Shown: in pieces, positions 19,195 to 28,696 of the stretch
How the letters are laid out: every line of letters begins with the position of its first letter
Position numbering within the stretch: position 1 is the first letter of the stretch
Assembly: GCA_030427835.1 (NCBI GenBank)
Contig: JAUICN010000014.1
Coordinates: 1-64,000 of the forward strand
Source: Polyangia bacterium
Lineage (GTDB): Bacteria; Myxococcota_A; Polyangia; Polyangiales; JAUICN01
Length of the DNA: 64,000 bases
Direction: 5' to 3'
Made by a program: the position numbers and the translations under genes
The notes under the pieces: generated by a model
What the model saw: the letters and a program-made list of their open reading frames with translations, nothing else
Told to the model about the DNA's origin: nothing
Databases searched by the model: none

Positions 19195-20043
19195 ATGCCA
19201 ACTACTTCCAATCCATCGAATACCACTTCCCAACCGGAGCAGGCCGAAGTTACCGCCCTACCCATGGCCCACGTGGGGCGATTCAACTTCATCGGCTTCC
19301 AAACCCTGCTGCTCAAGGAAATCCGCCGTTTCACCAAGGTGTGGATGCAAACCGTGCTCAGCCCACTCATGAGCACCGCCCTCTACTTTCTTATTTTTGG
19401 CGTGGCCCTGGGCAGCCGCCTGAGGGAAGTGGATGGCGTGCCCTACATTCAGTACGTGGTGCCGGGCCTGGTCATGATGTCCATGATCAACGCGTCCTTC
19501 CTCAATACCTCCTCCAGCCTCTTCCAATCCAAAATCAACGGCACCATCAACGACATTCTCATCGCGCCGCTGGGTTGGATGGAAATCCTGTCGGCCTACA
19601 TCGCAGCTGCCGCCGTTCGCGCCTTTGTGGTGGGTGGCCTTGTGTGGAGCACCGCCGCCTTTTTCATTGGCCCGCAAATCCACAACCTGGGCCTCACCCT
19701 GTTCTTTGCACTCACCGTGGTGGTGGCCTTTGCCCTGCTTGGACTTGTGGTGGCACTGCACGCCCAAAAGTTTGATCACCTGGCAGTCATTCCAAGCTTC
19801 GTACTCACACCACTCACGTTCCTGGGTGGAGTCTTCTACTCCGTGGACATGCTGCCCGAACCCTGGTCGAACGTGGCCACCTACAACCCCATCCTGCACA
19901 TGGTCAGCGGCCTCAGGCACGGCATGCTCGGCACGGGCGACGTCAACCCCGCCACCGCCGCCGTCGTCGTCCTATGCGTACTCGCCCCCGCAGCCGCCCT
20001 CACCGCCCGAACCTTCGCCCGCGGCACCAAGCTGCGCAGCTAG
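19195..20043 (+). CDS. yadH: ABC-2 exporter permease, YadH-like
   Basis: A 282-residue inner-membrane subunit with six hydrophobic segments. Diagnostic stretches are LYFLIFGVALGSRL, QYVVPGLVMMSMI, PLTFLGGVFYSVDMLP and NPILHMVSGLRHGMLG, as in YadH. It works with the ATPase encoded just upstream. Its last 56 bases (19987-20042) recur nearly perfectly at 25616-25671, on the far side of a lipoprotein block, so the original downstream neighbour was probably the gene at 25725. Confidence 0.92.
   Translation: MPTTSNPSNTTSQPEQAEVTALPMAHVGRFNFIGFQTLLLKEIRRFTKVWMQTVLSPLMSTALYFLIFGVALGSRLREVDGVPYIQYVVPGLVMMSMINASFLNTSSSLFQSKINGTINDILIAPLGWMEILSAYIAAAAVRAFVVGGLVWSTAAFFIGPQIHNLGLTLFFALTVVVAFALLGLVVALHAQKFDHLAVIPSFVLTPLTFLGGVFYSVDMLPEPWSNVATYNPILHMVSGLRHGMLGTGDVNPATAAVVVLCVLAPAAALTARTFARGTKLRS
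19987..20042 (+). repeat. 56-bp direct repeat, copy 1 (3' end of yadH)
   Basis: The last 18 codons of the yadH-like gene. It is identical to 25616-25671 except for one base (ACC versus GCC in one codon). The repeats bracket the lipoprotein genes at 20053-25615. Confidence 0.95.
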
Positions 20044-20052
20044 ACCGCATTC

Positions 20053-21222
20053 CTACTTGGATGAGCGTCGTTCGATCTTCAAATCGACATTCCAACGGTC
20101 TTTGGCCTGATTAAGGAGATTAATCTCCTCCGCACTATCCATCCCAGGATCACTAAAAAATCTTCCCACCTGCGGCCCCGCCACGAGCGACTCCAGCGAC
20201 GCACAATCGAAAAAGGCATGATAGTCATCCACCACCACACCACTCACGTCCACAGTAGTAAGTCCATCCGCACAGGGCCCGTCGATCAGGATTTCATCCC
20301 CACTTGAGGAACGGCCGAACGACAATTCGCGAAGAGCGGATGGAGCATCCAAAGAAAAACTCCCCTCAATAGGACGACCGTTCAAATCCAACCTCGTCAC
20401 GTCCTGCAACCTCTTGAACGACTTCATTGAGAACAAAACATTCCCCGAAACAGATTGCTCCGACGTTGAGAATTCAAGAGAAGTCACACGACGGTCTACC
20501 CGCCCGGAACGTCCCAAAAACAAATCGATCCCACCCAAACCGGAAACCTCACCAGGAACCACAAGTTTCCATTCGTTCGCACTTGAACCCCCCAGATCGA
20601 TCGCCTCCATACTCGCATGGGCAAGCGCGTGGTTCGCCACAAAACGACCGCCATCACAATGCCACAAACCGTTAAGAACTCCCTGGTGGGAGATCGCATA
20701 GGCAGCCACCGATGCAGAAAGAACATGAATACGCTTGTCGCTGCTGAGACGATGACCATCAAGAGTCGCCGGCAGCGTGACAACAAAGCTCGCCACAATA
20801 GTTCGACGCACAAACTCGCCGTCATTTCCCATGTTCATGGTCACACCAATAGAGACCGCAGGAGGTGCCAACAAGTCCGCTACGATACCCTCTTTCGAAT
20901 GGGTAACAGACACTTTTCCAACAACAGCGTCTCCACCAAATAGGCTCGACGGATCCAACAACTGACTCACCCGTTCGCCAAGCGATGACTCCAGCTTCCA
21001 ATCATGAAACGACCAGAGCCCATCCTTCAACACAGGCAAATAGCCTCGGTTGAGCTCTTGAGCGAGCTTACCTGGAAGGTCTTGTCCACAGGCAAGCACA
21101 CTATTGTCTGCCACGGACTTGGCAAACTCAGGCTCCGCTTCCATGCCCACGCAACCCTGAGTGAGGCCGATAAAAGCCAGAAATAGAACCGGAAAACTAT
21201 ACAATCTAGTCACGATCACCAC
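20053..21222 (-). CDS. Predicted lipoprotein, LRR-like tail, island gene 3
   Basis: A 389-residue lipoprotein. I chose GTG at 21222 because AGGA lies 5 bp upstream; the signal peptide ends IGLTQGC. The C-terminal third shows irregular Leu-rich repeats (VTRLDLNGRPI, LRELSFGRSS, LTTVDVSGVVV, LESLVAGPQV). It is the last gene of a three-gene run on the minus strand, 7 bp after the previous gene, and its stop lies 10 bp from the duplicated yadH end. No enzyme motif. A recognition or adhesion role would fit the repeats, but is inference. Confidence 0.77.
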   Translation of the reverse strand: MVIVTRLYSFPVLFLAFIGLTQGCVGMEAEPEFAKSVADNSVLACGQDLPGKLAQELNRGYLPVLKDGLWSFHDWKLESSLGERVSQLLDPSSLFGGDAVVGKVSVTHSKEGIVADLLAPPAVSIGVTMNMGNDGEFVRRTIVASFVVTLPATLDGHRLSSDKRIHVLSASVAAYAISHQGVLNGLWHCDGGRFVANHALAHASMEAIDLGGSSANEWKLVVPGEVSGLGGIDLFLGRSGRVDRRVTSLEFSTSEQSVSGNVLFSMKSFKRLQDVTRLDLNGRPIEGSFSLDAPSALRELSFGRSSSGDEILIDGPCADGLTTVDVSGVVVDDYHAFFDCASLESLVAGPQVGRFFSDPGMDSAEEINLLNQAKDRWNVDLKIERRSSK

Positions 21223-21229
21223 CCCAGTC

Positions 21230-22459
21230 CTATTGCTTGGGCTTCCACACCATGAAGTCATCATGACTATTCAGCCGCCCGTCTAAGCTGTAGTCCTTGT
21301 ATCCTTTGCCGATCATTTGATCGCCGTCAGTCAGCGGGATAACCGCAATCTGTTGATTGAGCGGACCGTTGACAAATGCATAGTAGTGAAACCCCGTGAG
21401 ATAAGGGAACGTGTTCAAACCAATGTCGTTCAGCACCTCTACGTTGACCCCTATCACTCCTACGGAGTAGGAGGTGACCAGCCCCCTGCCACCCTTGCGA
21501 GGCGCCACAAACCAACCAATGCGCCTTTCACTCGTGGTCACCTCATGGCGAGAATGATGCGTTAACACGTCTTGTGCATCTATTGAGAACCAATTCAGGT
21601 CAGCGACGGGTCTTTGCGGATACAATTCCCGCCAGTTGCGATACCACGAATACGTCTCCCATTCTCTGACGATGGATTCTTTAGAGAGTAGCTGAGGATT
21701 GGCGCCCACCAACTCCGATACGGACCCATCGAACGCTTCAATGCCAGAAAGCAGATCCGCTAGAATCGGTGATTCAAAATCAGACGCCATATCCTCTTCA
21801 AAAGAGTAGCCGTTGTCGCCCATTGCAATAGCAACCTTGGACATCAGTTCACGACCCACCTCCATCACCTCAGCCTTCGAAAAGCGGACACAGCGTCTTA
21901 CTACGCGAGCTGGAAACACACGAGCCTTGTCCTCAGCTTCCAACTCCGCATCCGTCATCGACTCATAGTGCTCCTTTGCTTCGTCCCCATAGTCCCAAAT
22001 GCCAGACTCCTTCTCCAGATCCACAAAACTCTGCGGGTCGAAATCACATCGGTAGTACCAATGTTCACGCCACTCTGTGTTCGGGTCCGCGTTCCCATTG
22101 ATATATCGGTAGCCTACGCCCTTTCCATCGAACCCCAACACGTGCTGCTGATCAGGGTTCCGGGACGTACACTCAGGATCCGTCTCGCCGTTCTCGTCAG
22201 TGGGGCAACCCTCAACCGACCTGCCAAAGGTCAGCCAAAGCTGAGGGTGAACCTTCTTAGGAATTTTGGATTGATCCGTGTACCCAAACAGAAAGTTATA
22301 GCGAGATACCGGGCGCCCGCATTCACTTGGATACTGTTTGCAAATAAAGGCCCTTGCCGGCTCAACTCCCGTCGGATCAGACAACTCACTACTGGTCTTC
22401 ACCAGTGCGTCCGCTGAACAGGCCCCTAGAACCAATACCACTGTCGTTAAGAATCGCAT
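21230..22459 (-). CDS. Predicted lipoprotein, island gene 2
   Basis: A 409-residue lipoprotein. ATG at 22459 follows AGGAGTG; the signal peptide MRFLTTVVLVLGAC is short with a perfect lipobox. The mature part is acidic, has Cys-containing segments near the N-terminus (ICKQYPSECG, EGCPTDENG, DPECTSRN) and no recognised domain. It sits between two other lipoprotein genes with 8-bp and 7-bp gaps, which strongly suggests a single transcript and joint function. Confidence 0.8.
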   Translation of the reverse strand: MRFLTTVVLVLGACSADALVKTSSELSDPTGVEPARAFICKQYPSECGRPVSRYNFLFGYTDQSKIPKKVHPQLWLTFGRSVEGCPTDENGETDPECTSRNPDQQHVLGFDGKGVGYRYINGNADPNTEWREHWYYRCDFDPQSFVDLEKESGIWDYGDEAKEHYESMTDAELEAEDKARVFPARVVRRCVRFSKAEVMEVGRELMSKVAIAMGDNGYSFEEDMASDFESPILADLLSGIEAFDGSVSELVGANPQLLSKESIVREWETYSWYRNWRELYPQRPVADLNWFSIDAQDVLTHHSRHEVTTSERRIGWFVAPRKGGRGLVTSYSVGVIGVNVEVLNDIGLNTFPYLTGFHYYAFVNGPLNQQIAVIPLTDGDQMIGKGYKDYSLDGRLNSHDDFMVWKPKQ

Positions 22460-22467
22460 TTTCACTC

Positions 22468-23994
22468 CTAGTATCCTTCCGCAACAACACGTCCATAGGG
22501 GGTCACGTACACGGAACGAAAATGCAATTGTTTGTCTGTTGGTACGGGACCCGCCTCCGACATTTGCGTGACCACAGGGCGACACGAGACAAGGTACGCA
22601 TGCGGCACCCCTACTCCAATTTCATTATCGTCATCGTCTCCATCGCGTCGTAGCGTCAGCGACCAACCGATCGGCGAACACTCCCCATGGCCATCCGACA
22701 ACTTGTCCAAAAAAATTCCAAAGCGATGGTCAACCGCCGGATAAACACCATTTTTCTCCAACACTTCCAAGATAGGCTTCGACTCGACATCATTGGACAA
22801 CAACATTTGGGCTTCCACAAACTCACTCGACTGAGTCAACCCTCGTCGATAGAAACGCTCGTACGCAAGGTATCTCGTATTAACTTCCTTGCCGTCGAGC
22901 AGAGCTTGCACACGAGATCTCGCGTCAGCCGCCCACACGTGCGCGTGCAAAGACATCCACAACACCAACTTCGGCAATGGCATGTACAAGGCACGGTGCG
23001 TAAACCGAAGGAAATCCTCGGGGCGGTTCTTCACGTTGGCATAGTCAGGTGAACCCACCCGAGTTGTTTCAAAATGTTCGCTAACGCGACGCCATTCATG
23101 GCTAACCGGGCCAGCAAACTCCAAATCTTCACGCACCCTCCCAGTCACACTACGTAGATACCCGTAGGCAGTAGCAAATATGGACAACCGGTTGCTGAGT
23201 CTTTCATTTCCGTCAACGTCCGAAATCGCCTTCAACTGTTGATCGAACGAAAGTGCCGGTAACGGAGGCAACGACGTCTGAATGCCGTCCGTGGGATCTG
23301 CCTTTGTCGTACTGGACGCAAACAACTCCCCTACGATCCCCGTGGGGAGAGCGGCGTTCAACAAACCCTTGTCGCTGAACCACACACCACGGGCCATTTG
23401 CAATGCAGGATCCACGCTCACACCAACGTACGCGATCTCTCCAAGCATGCCGTCGGTCTCGTATGGCTGAAATATCGGATTAAAGCGAAAGCTGTTCCCG
23501 TTGGAGTACATGAGGAGCTCATCAAGAAGAAACAGGTCGGTGTCTGCGCCGTAGGTAGAGTCTTTTCCGCCTGGAAGAGTCAGATCAACATGGGTACTCT
23601 GAACCGTGCCCAGTTGGTCATCGTAGACCGCGCTCCGGGAAAGAATGAAAGGTCCGCCCTCGTATCTCATATGAGAAACCTCCGCGTACCAGGAAACCAT
23701 TCGAGAGGTAAAAATAGCTCTCGCGTCGTACATCGGAGAGTGAACCACATCCCCACGCAACATTTGAACGGAGGCCGGCGCATTGATCAGTGATTGCCTG
23801 TGAACGTACCGGAGAAATTCTGCAAAGTTGGGTTCCACACGCTCCACCCGCGTCACCTTCACTTCGCCCGTGGTTTTCTGAGCACCGGGAGCAAACCCAC
23901 AACCGGCCATGCCCGTCAAAAGCACGGCTGCAAGCGCTGTCGATACATTTGAAATGCACCTACGCGGAACAGATCCTCGAGATACGATATTCAT
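22468..23994 (-). CDS. Predicted lipoprotein, island gene 1
   Basis: A 508-residue lipoprotein and the first gene of the three-gene run. The start is uncertain: ATG at 23994 gives a 32-residue signal peptide ending LTGMAGC, while ATG at 24027 adds 11 residues. No conserved domain is recognised. The protein has a long mixed alpha/beta middle and an acidic DGDDDDNE turn near residue 460. It diverges from the lipoprotein gene at 24251 across a 256-bp, AT-richer spacer that probably holds promoters for both directions. Confidence 0.78.
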   Translation of the reverse strand: MNIVSRGSVPRRCISNVSTALAAVLLTGMAGCGFAPGAQKTTGEVKVTRVERVEPNFAEFLRYVHRQSLINAPASVQMLRGDVVHSPMYDARAIFTSRMVSWYAEVSHMRYEGGPFILSRSAVYDDQLGTVQSTHVDLTLPGGKDSTYGADTDLFLLDELLMYSNGNSFRFNPIFQPYETDGMLGEIAYVGVSVDPALQMARGVWFSDKGLLNAALPTGIVGELFASSTTKADPTDGIQTSLPPLPALSFDQQLKAISDVDGNERLSNRLSIFATAYGYLRSVTGRVREDLEFAGPVSHEWRRVSEHFETTRVGSPDYANVKNRPEDFLRFTHRALYMPLPKLVLWMSLHAHVWAADARSRVQALLDGKEVNTRYLAYERFYRRGLTQSSEFVEAQMLLSNDVESKPILEVLEKNGVYPAVDHRFGIFLDKLSDGHGECSPIGWSLTLRRDGDDDDNEIGVGVPHAYLVSCRPVVTQMSEAGPVPTDKQLHFRSVYVTPYGRVVAEGY

Positions 23995-24250
23995 GGCGCC
24001 ATTCCGGAGAAGCACATCCCGTGCCATGACAAAATCGCCTAGAATTCACAAAACACTCATTAAAATTGGGGTCATTTGTCCACATTTTTTACACTGTATT
24101 GATCGCAACGGAAATGGGACTCAGGTTTGAAAAAGACAACCTTTCACCGAAATGATCAGAGAGCACACCGGAGTGATGAAGCATCCTAGGGTCCGGACAC
24201 CCCAGATCTATCAACCCCGATTCAAATCATGCCCAGCAATCGAGAAAAAT

Positions 24251-25615
24251 ATGAATGGCATAGGTATTGCATCGATGAAGTTTGTTATGACACTAACCTC
24301 CCACACTTCTTCCGGATGCAGATCAACCCACGCTCCAGGGCCGTCCACAAAGGCCCTGTTCCTCTGTGCGGCAACCACAGTAGCCATGTGGAACTGCCAG
24401 GCACCTGGAGAAGACAGTACCGCAAAGGGTCTCGAAGAACGCCGGGTGTGCACAAACGTGGCGGAGGAAACCCTGCTTACGATCGAACCCAGTTTTGACT
24501 TCAGCGCAAAGGCTTGGGACAGTTATTTTGGCGCCGACCTCGCAGAACAGGCATCCCTAGTTCGGTCACTTAATAAGACCCTTCGTGACAACAGCGATCT
24601 CTATGCCTACCTAAAAGCCTACGGCGACAACGTCGGCGAGAACTACCAGTTCGATTCTTCTGATCCAAACAACCTAGACATCACCATCACGAAACAGGGC
24701 GGGGAAAACGAAAGCACGATGCACGTGGTGTTTCACAACGGGGAGGACGCGCTACTTCTTACGGTTCATGGCGAAGGGCTAGACAACTATTTGATGAAGA
24801 ACAACTCCACCAGTTGGGCCATCATTGAACTGGAAAAGTCCCTTGTCGACACCCGTATCAATGATAACCGCAAGTGGGATTTCTCCACGTGCAGCCCAAG
24901 CTTTGGTCGCGTCACCAATGGTGTTGCCGACATCACTCACAGACGCATGGTGAGGGACTACGAGGGACTCTGGCTCTTCGAAGACGCGCTGGACTACGGG
25001 ACGGCAACGGAATACGCATTTCTCAACGAGGTTGCCCAGGGGCGAACCATCTACCCCGCAAAGCCAGCGTTCGAACCCGTACTCTACGATTCGCCCGACA
25101 CCCAAGTGGGAAAACTTGGGCACCTAGATGCCTACTGGTTTCTCAAGGGCCTGGAAATCAGCGCCCCTGAATACCACTACAATGACGTAGAGTACTTCAC
25201 TAAGCCAAACCCCAACATCAAGCACCTTCACATCGACAATTTGAATGCTGGCCTACACGCAACATCCTGGGCCCTACGACACCATCCCAATCTGCAAGAG
25301 TTGCAAATCAATGGCTTTGGCGGGCGCCTCACACCCGTGGCTGAACAAACCGGTGACAGGTACGAACCCACAAACTACGACAATGCATTCGAAGCCCTAG
25401 GCGCGCTCACGGATCTTCACACACTTCGACTCACTTCGGGCCACGTGACCGACGCACAAGTCTCGTTACTTCTAGACACACTCTACAAAACCCAGAAGAC
25501 AGCCCACGCCAACGAGACCGTAATATCTAAGATCACCCTGCCTACCTCAGTCTCAGAACTAGCATTCGCCGAACTCCAAGAAAAGTATCCAAATATTAGT
25601 TTCCTCAGGCGATAA
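24251..25615 (+). CDS. Predicted secreted protein with LRR-like C-terminus, island gene 4
   Basis: About 454 residues, start uncertain among ATGs at 24251, 24275 and 24287. The N-terminus has a hydrophobic stretch (ALFLCAATTVAM) followed by WNC, an imperfect lipobox, so lipidation is possible but not assured. The C-terminal 150 residues carry Leu-rich repeats (IKHLHIDNLN, LQELQINGFG, LHTLRLTSGHV) and end FLRR. The tail plan resembles the lipoproteins at 12060 and 20053. The stop is directly followed by copy 2 of the yadH 3'-end repeat. Confidence 0.72.
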   Translation: MNGIGIASMKFVMTLTSHTSSGCRSTHAPGPSTKALFLCAATTVAMWNCQAPGEDSTAKGLEERRVCTNVAEETLLTIEPSFDFSAKAWDSYFGADLAEQASLVRSLNKTLRDNSDLYAYLKAYGDNVGENYQFDSSDPNNLDITITKQGGENESTMHVVFHNGEDALLLTVHGEGLDNYLMKNNSTSWAIIELEKSLVDTRINDNRKWDFSTCSPSFGRVTNGVADITHRRMVRDYEGLWLFEDALDYGTATEYAFLNEVAQGRTIYPAKPAFEPVLYDSPDTQVGKLGHLDAYWFLKGLEISAPEYHYNDVEYFTKPNPNIKHLHIDNLNAGLHATSWALRHHPNLQELQINGFGGRLTPVAEQTGDRYEPTNYDNAFEALGALTDLHTLRLTSGHVTDAQVSLLLDTLYKTQKTAHANETVISKITLPTSVSELAFAELQEKYPNISFLRR

Positions 25616-25671
25616 CCCGCAGCCGCCCTCACCGCCCGAGCCTTCGCCCGCGGCACCAAGCTGCGCAGCTA
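25616..25671 (+). repeat. 56-bp direct repeat, copy 2
   Basis: Duplicate of the yadH 3' end, still in frame up to a TAA stop but lacking any start. It begins immediately after the stop codon of the island's last gene, so it marks the right boundary of the insertion. The sequence after it leads to the small membrane protein at 25725. Confidence 0.95.
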
Positions 25672-25724
25672 ATTTCGCGGGCCGCTAGCATCGTTCACCC
25701 AAGGGAGATACAACCAGCCCAACC

Positions 25725-26105
25725 GTGCAATCAGAACTCCAAAGCGCCCCAGATCATTCGGAGAACGGTGAAGGCGAAGCACCGCGCTGGCACCGCAAAA
25801 CCGCCACGGCCCTTTGGCTAGCCAACACGCCCGTGGCGCTGGGCCTGGCGGGAACCGGTTGGTGGCTCATGCGCAACGACGACCGTGGCCGCGTCGCCAC
25901 CCCGCACATCGGGGATGCCTACGGCCTATTGCTCGTAGTCCTACCCGCGTTGCTCTTCATCGTAGGCGGGCTGTGGATCCTCTTTCGCCGCAAGCACAGG
26001 TGGATCTTCCTTGTACCCGTGACCACCCTCGCCATCAACGCCATTGCCCTTTGGCTGTTTTGGAAAGCCATCCCCGTGCTGCGCTACTTGCTGCTGCCCA
26101 AGTAA
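25725..26105 (+). CDS. Small membrane protein
   Basis: A 126-residue protein with a charged N-terminus and three hydrophobic segments at about 29-45, 63-85 and 93-112. The start is GTG at 25725; an AGGGAG lies about 20 bp upstream, rather far. It would have been the direct downstream neighbour of yadH before the lipoprotein island arrived, and may belong functionally with that exporter. No family recognised. Confidence 0.65.
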   Translation: MQSELQSAPDHSENGEGEAPRWHRKTATALWLANTPVALGLAGTGWWLMRNDDRGRVATPHIGDAYGLLLVVLPALLFIVGGLWILFRRKHRWIFLVPVTTLAINAIALWLFWKAIPVLRYLLLPK

Positions 26106-26554
26106 GACCGCGGCCCAACGACCTGAACCACCGCCCATCCACTACGCCGTGAACATGGATCTCGCTGCAGAAAAAATATTCTGCCGCGCAGATAATTTAA
26201 TTTTCCACAGAGTTCCTCTGTACAGCACTCCCCCCACCGCAAGTCTGGATCCGGGACCCAAATAGGGGCATCCTTGCTTCCACCATGTCCCTACGTCAGC
26301 CACTGCAACCCCAGACCACACCACCCCTACCCAATGCCGGGAACAGCGGGATCCATATGCTTCCGCGAGAACATTCCCATGGGCAACCCCACGCTTCGTT
26401 TACGGGTGCTCCTCCGGAACCAGCACTTCCGCCCACCCAGGAGGTCCTCCGCCTTGCTGCCCGGGAGACCCTTTCCGCCCTTGCCCCCGAGCTCTATTGA
26501 TTCTCAGCGCCATTCGTACAGACTTAGGGTTCAACTCCAAACCCCAACGAGACC
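26106..26554 (+). promoter_or_regulatory. 449-bp leader region ahead of ilvB
   Basis: An AT-rich stretch at 26165-26205 stands out in GC-rich surroundings and holds a small hairpin (GCAGAA...TTCTGC, 26167-26184). It is the best place for the promoter of the branched-chain amino-acid cluster. I found no Leu/Ile/Val-rich leader peptide, T-box or clear attenuator. A 71-codon frame at 26285-26500 is present but unconvincing. Confidence 0.35.
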
Positions 26555-28387
26555 ATGCCCGCCCCATCACCATCCGCACGCCCCATCTCTCGACTTAAAC
26601 CCACCAAACCTGTCAGCCTGCCCGAGGGCATGGAAAACCGGGAGGGTCACGAGCTTCTGGGCTCCCAGATCATTTGGGAATCCCTGGTCCGTGAGGGCGT
26701 GGACACCCTGTTCGGCTACCCCGGCGGGGCCATCATGCCCTCCTACGACACCCTGATTCAGTACCCGATTCATCACGTGCTGGTACGCCACGAGCAGGGC
26801 GCCTCCCACATGGCGGACGGTTACGCCCGGGCCTCCGGGCGTGTGGGTGTGTGCGTGGCCACCTCCGGCCCCGGCGCCACCAACCTGGTCACCGGCATTG
26901 CGACCGCCATGATGGATTCCGTACCCATGGTGTGCGTCACAGGCCAGGTGCCCTCCACCGCCATTGGCACCGACGCCTTTCAGGAAACCGACATCACCGG
27001 TGTCACGCTCCCCATCACCAAGCACACCTACCTCGTCACCCGGCCCGAGGACATTGCACCCGCAATCCATGAGGCCTTCTACGTGGCCCAATCCGGCCGC
27101 CCAGGCCCCGTGCTTGTGGACATCACCAAGGATGCCCAACAGCAGGCCTGTACCTTCACCTGGGACCCAAGCCCCGTGGTCATGCCAGGCTACCGGCCCA
27201 ACCACACCCCCAAACCCGGGGACCTGCGGCAAGCCCTGGACATGATAGCCCAGGCCAAACGCCCCATCATCTTCTGCGGCCAGGGCGTCGTACGCGCAGA
27301 AGCCACCCAAGCACTCACCGAACTCGTGGAAAAAACCAACATTCCGGTGGCCTGCACCCTGCTTGGCCTTGGCGGCTTTCCCGCCACCCATGACAGGAAC
27401 CTGGGCATGATGGGCATGCACGGGGAATCCTGGGTGAACACCGCCATTCAGGAAGCCGACCTCATCCTTGCCCTGGGCATGCGCTTTGACGACCGCGTCA
27501 CCGGCAACCTCAAAAACTACGCCTTGAACGCCAAGAAAATCCACGTGGAATTGGACCCGGCCGAAATCAACAAAAACGTCGCCGTGGACTGCCCGCTGAT
27601 CGGCGACGTGCGCGACGTGGTGCAGCAGTGGCTCCCCCGCGTGAAAGCCCAACCCATGGGCGATTGGCTCAAGCGCATCGATGCGCTCAAGGGCGACTCC
27701 GCCGTGCGGGACATCCAACAACTCCCCGACACGGGCAAACTCTACGCCGCCCATGTCATTCACGACCTCTACCGGTACACCGAAGGCAACGCGCTCGTCG
27801 TCACCGACGTGGGCCAACACCAAATGTGGGAAGCCCAGTACTACAAGCACGACCACCCGCGAAAGCTCATCACCTCAGGCGGCCTGGGAACCATGGGCTT
27901 TGCGTTGCCCGCAGCCATGGGAGCCAAGTTCGCCAAACCCGATGAAAACGTTTGGATTGTGGTAGGTGACGGGGGCTTTCAAATGACCGCCTGTGAGCTC
28001 ACCACCTGCGCCCAGGAGAACCTCAAGGTCAACATTGCCATCATCAACAACGGCTTTCTCGGCATGGTGCGCCAGTGGCAGGAGTTCTTCTACGGCGGCC
28101 GCTACGTGGCCACCCCCATGAAGAGCCCCGACTTCGTCAAACTGGCCGAGGCCCACGGCCTCAAAGGCATGCGCGTCACCGAACGTGCCGAAGTCAAAAC
28201 AACCGTGGAAGCAGCCCACGCCGAACCCGGCACCGTCGTCGTGGACTTCCGCGTCATCCAGGAAGACAGCGTCTTTCCCATGGTCCCCTCCGGCGCCGAC
28301 CTGGGCGACATGATCCGCCGCCCCGAACAAACCACTCATACCGGCGGCAAACACAACCCCATCTTCGAAACCGGCCAGGACAAGTAA
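26555..28387 (+). CDS. ilvB: Acetolactate synthase, large subunit
   Basis: The 610-residue catalytic subunit condenses two pyruvates to 2-acetolactate (Val/Leu) or pyruvate with 2-oxobutyrate (Ile), using ThDP, Mg and FAD. The ThDP-activating Glu is in VRHEQGASHMADGYARASG; the cofactor motif runs from GDGGFQMT to NNGFLGMVRQWQ; RFDDRVTG fits the FAD domain. The N-terminus is about 35 residues longer than usual and Pro/Ser-rich. The regulatory subunit, normally immediately downstream, starts only at 33848. Confidence 0.95.
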   Translation: MPAPSPSARPISRLKPTKPVSLPEGMENREGHELLGSQIIWESLVREGVDTLFGYPGGAIMPSYDTLIQYPIHHVLVRHEQGASHMADGYARASGRVGVCVATSGPGATNLVTGIATAMMDSVPMVCVTGQVPSTAIGTDAFQETDITGVTLPITKHTYLVTRPEDIAPAIHEAFYVAQSGRPGPVLVDITKDAQQQACTFTWDPSPVVMPGYRPNHTPKPGDLRQALDMIAQAKRPIIFCGQGVVRAEATQALTELVEKTNIPVACTLLGLGGFPATHDRNLGMMGMHGESWVNTAIQEADLILALGMRFDDRVTGNLKNYALNAKKIHVELDPAEINKNVAVDCPLIGDVRDVVQQWLPRVKAQPMGDWLKRIDALKGDSAVRDIQQLPDTGKLYAAHVIHDLYRYTEGNALVVTDVGQHQMWEAQYYKHDHPRKLITSGGLGTMGFALPAAMGAKFAKPDENVWIVVGDGGFQMTACELTTCAQENLKVNIAIINNGFLGMVRQWQEFFYGGRYVATPMKSPDFVKLAEAHGLKGMRVTERAEVKTTVEAAHAEPGTVVVDFRVIQEDSVFPMVPSGADLGDMIRRPEQTTHTGGKHNPIFETGQDK

Positions 28388-28485
28388 CCTCCGCGCCCCA
28401 AACTATTCTTTCGAAGCGACCTCTTCCCGAAAGTCGTCCAAGACAAGGTCACGAGAGACGCCCATCCAGCCGCACATGGAAGAAA

Positions 28486-28673
28486 AATCGCGTGGAGGCA
28501 GGGGTGCGTCCAGAAGAAAAATCGATGACGTTCCGAGCAACAAATGACGAATTGGGAAACTCTTTCAACAGGGGGAAGCGGCGCGAAGCGCTTCGCTTCC
28601 GTTAGAACAGCCTGAGGCCGAGTCGGCAGCGAGGCTCTTTTTCTGGCGGGCGTACCCCTGCCTCCACGCGATT
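28486..28673. mobile_element. MITE-like element with 20-bp terminal inverted repeats
   Basis: AATCGCGTGGAGGCAGGGGT at 28486-28505 is exactly repeated in reverse at 28654-28673, and similarity continues imperfectly inward for about 15 more bases. The 148-bp interior holds a perfect 14-bp palindrome (GCGAAGC/GCTTCGC) and no gene. Size, terminal inverted repeats and lack of coding match a miniature inverted-repeat element. I could not define a target duplication. It could alternatively be a large transcription terminator between ilvB and the convergent greB. Confidence 0.6.
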
Positions 28674-28696
28674 CCTTCAGCTTTCGGGAAAGCCAC

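Noticed and set aside
26285-26500. 71-codon frame in the ilvB leader
   Set aside because: No ribosome site, Pro-rich composition, and no run of Leu, Ile or Val codons expected of an attenuator peptide.
26567-27856. 429-codon open frame antisense to ilvB
   Set aside because: Shadow of ilvB for the same reason; Gly/Val/His-rich composition without motifs.
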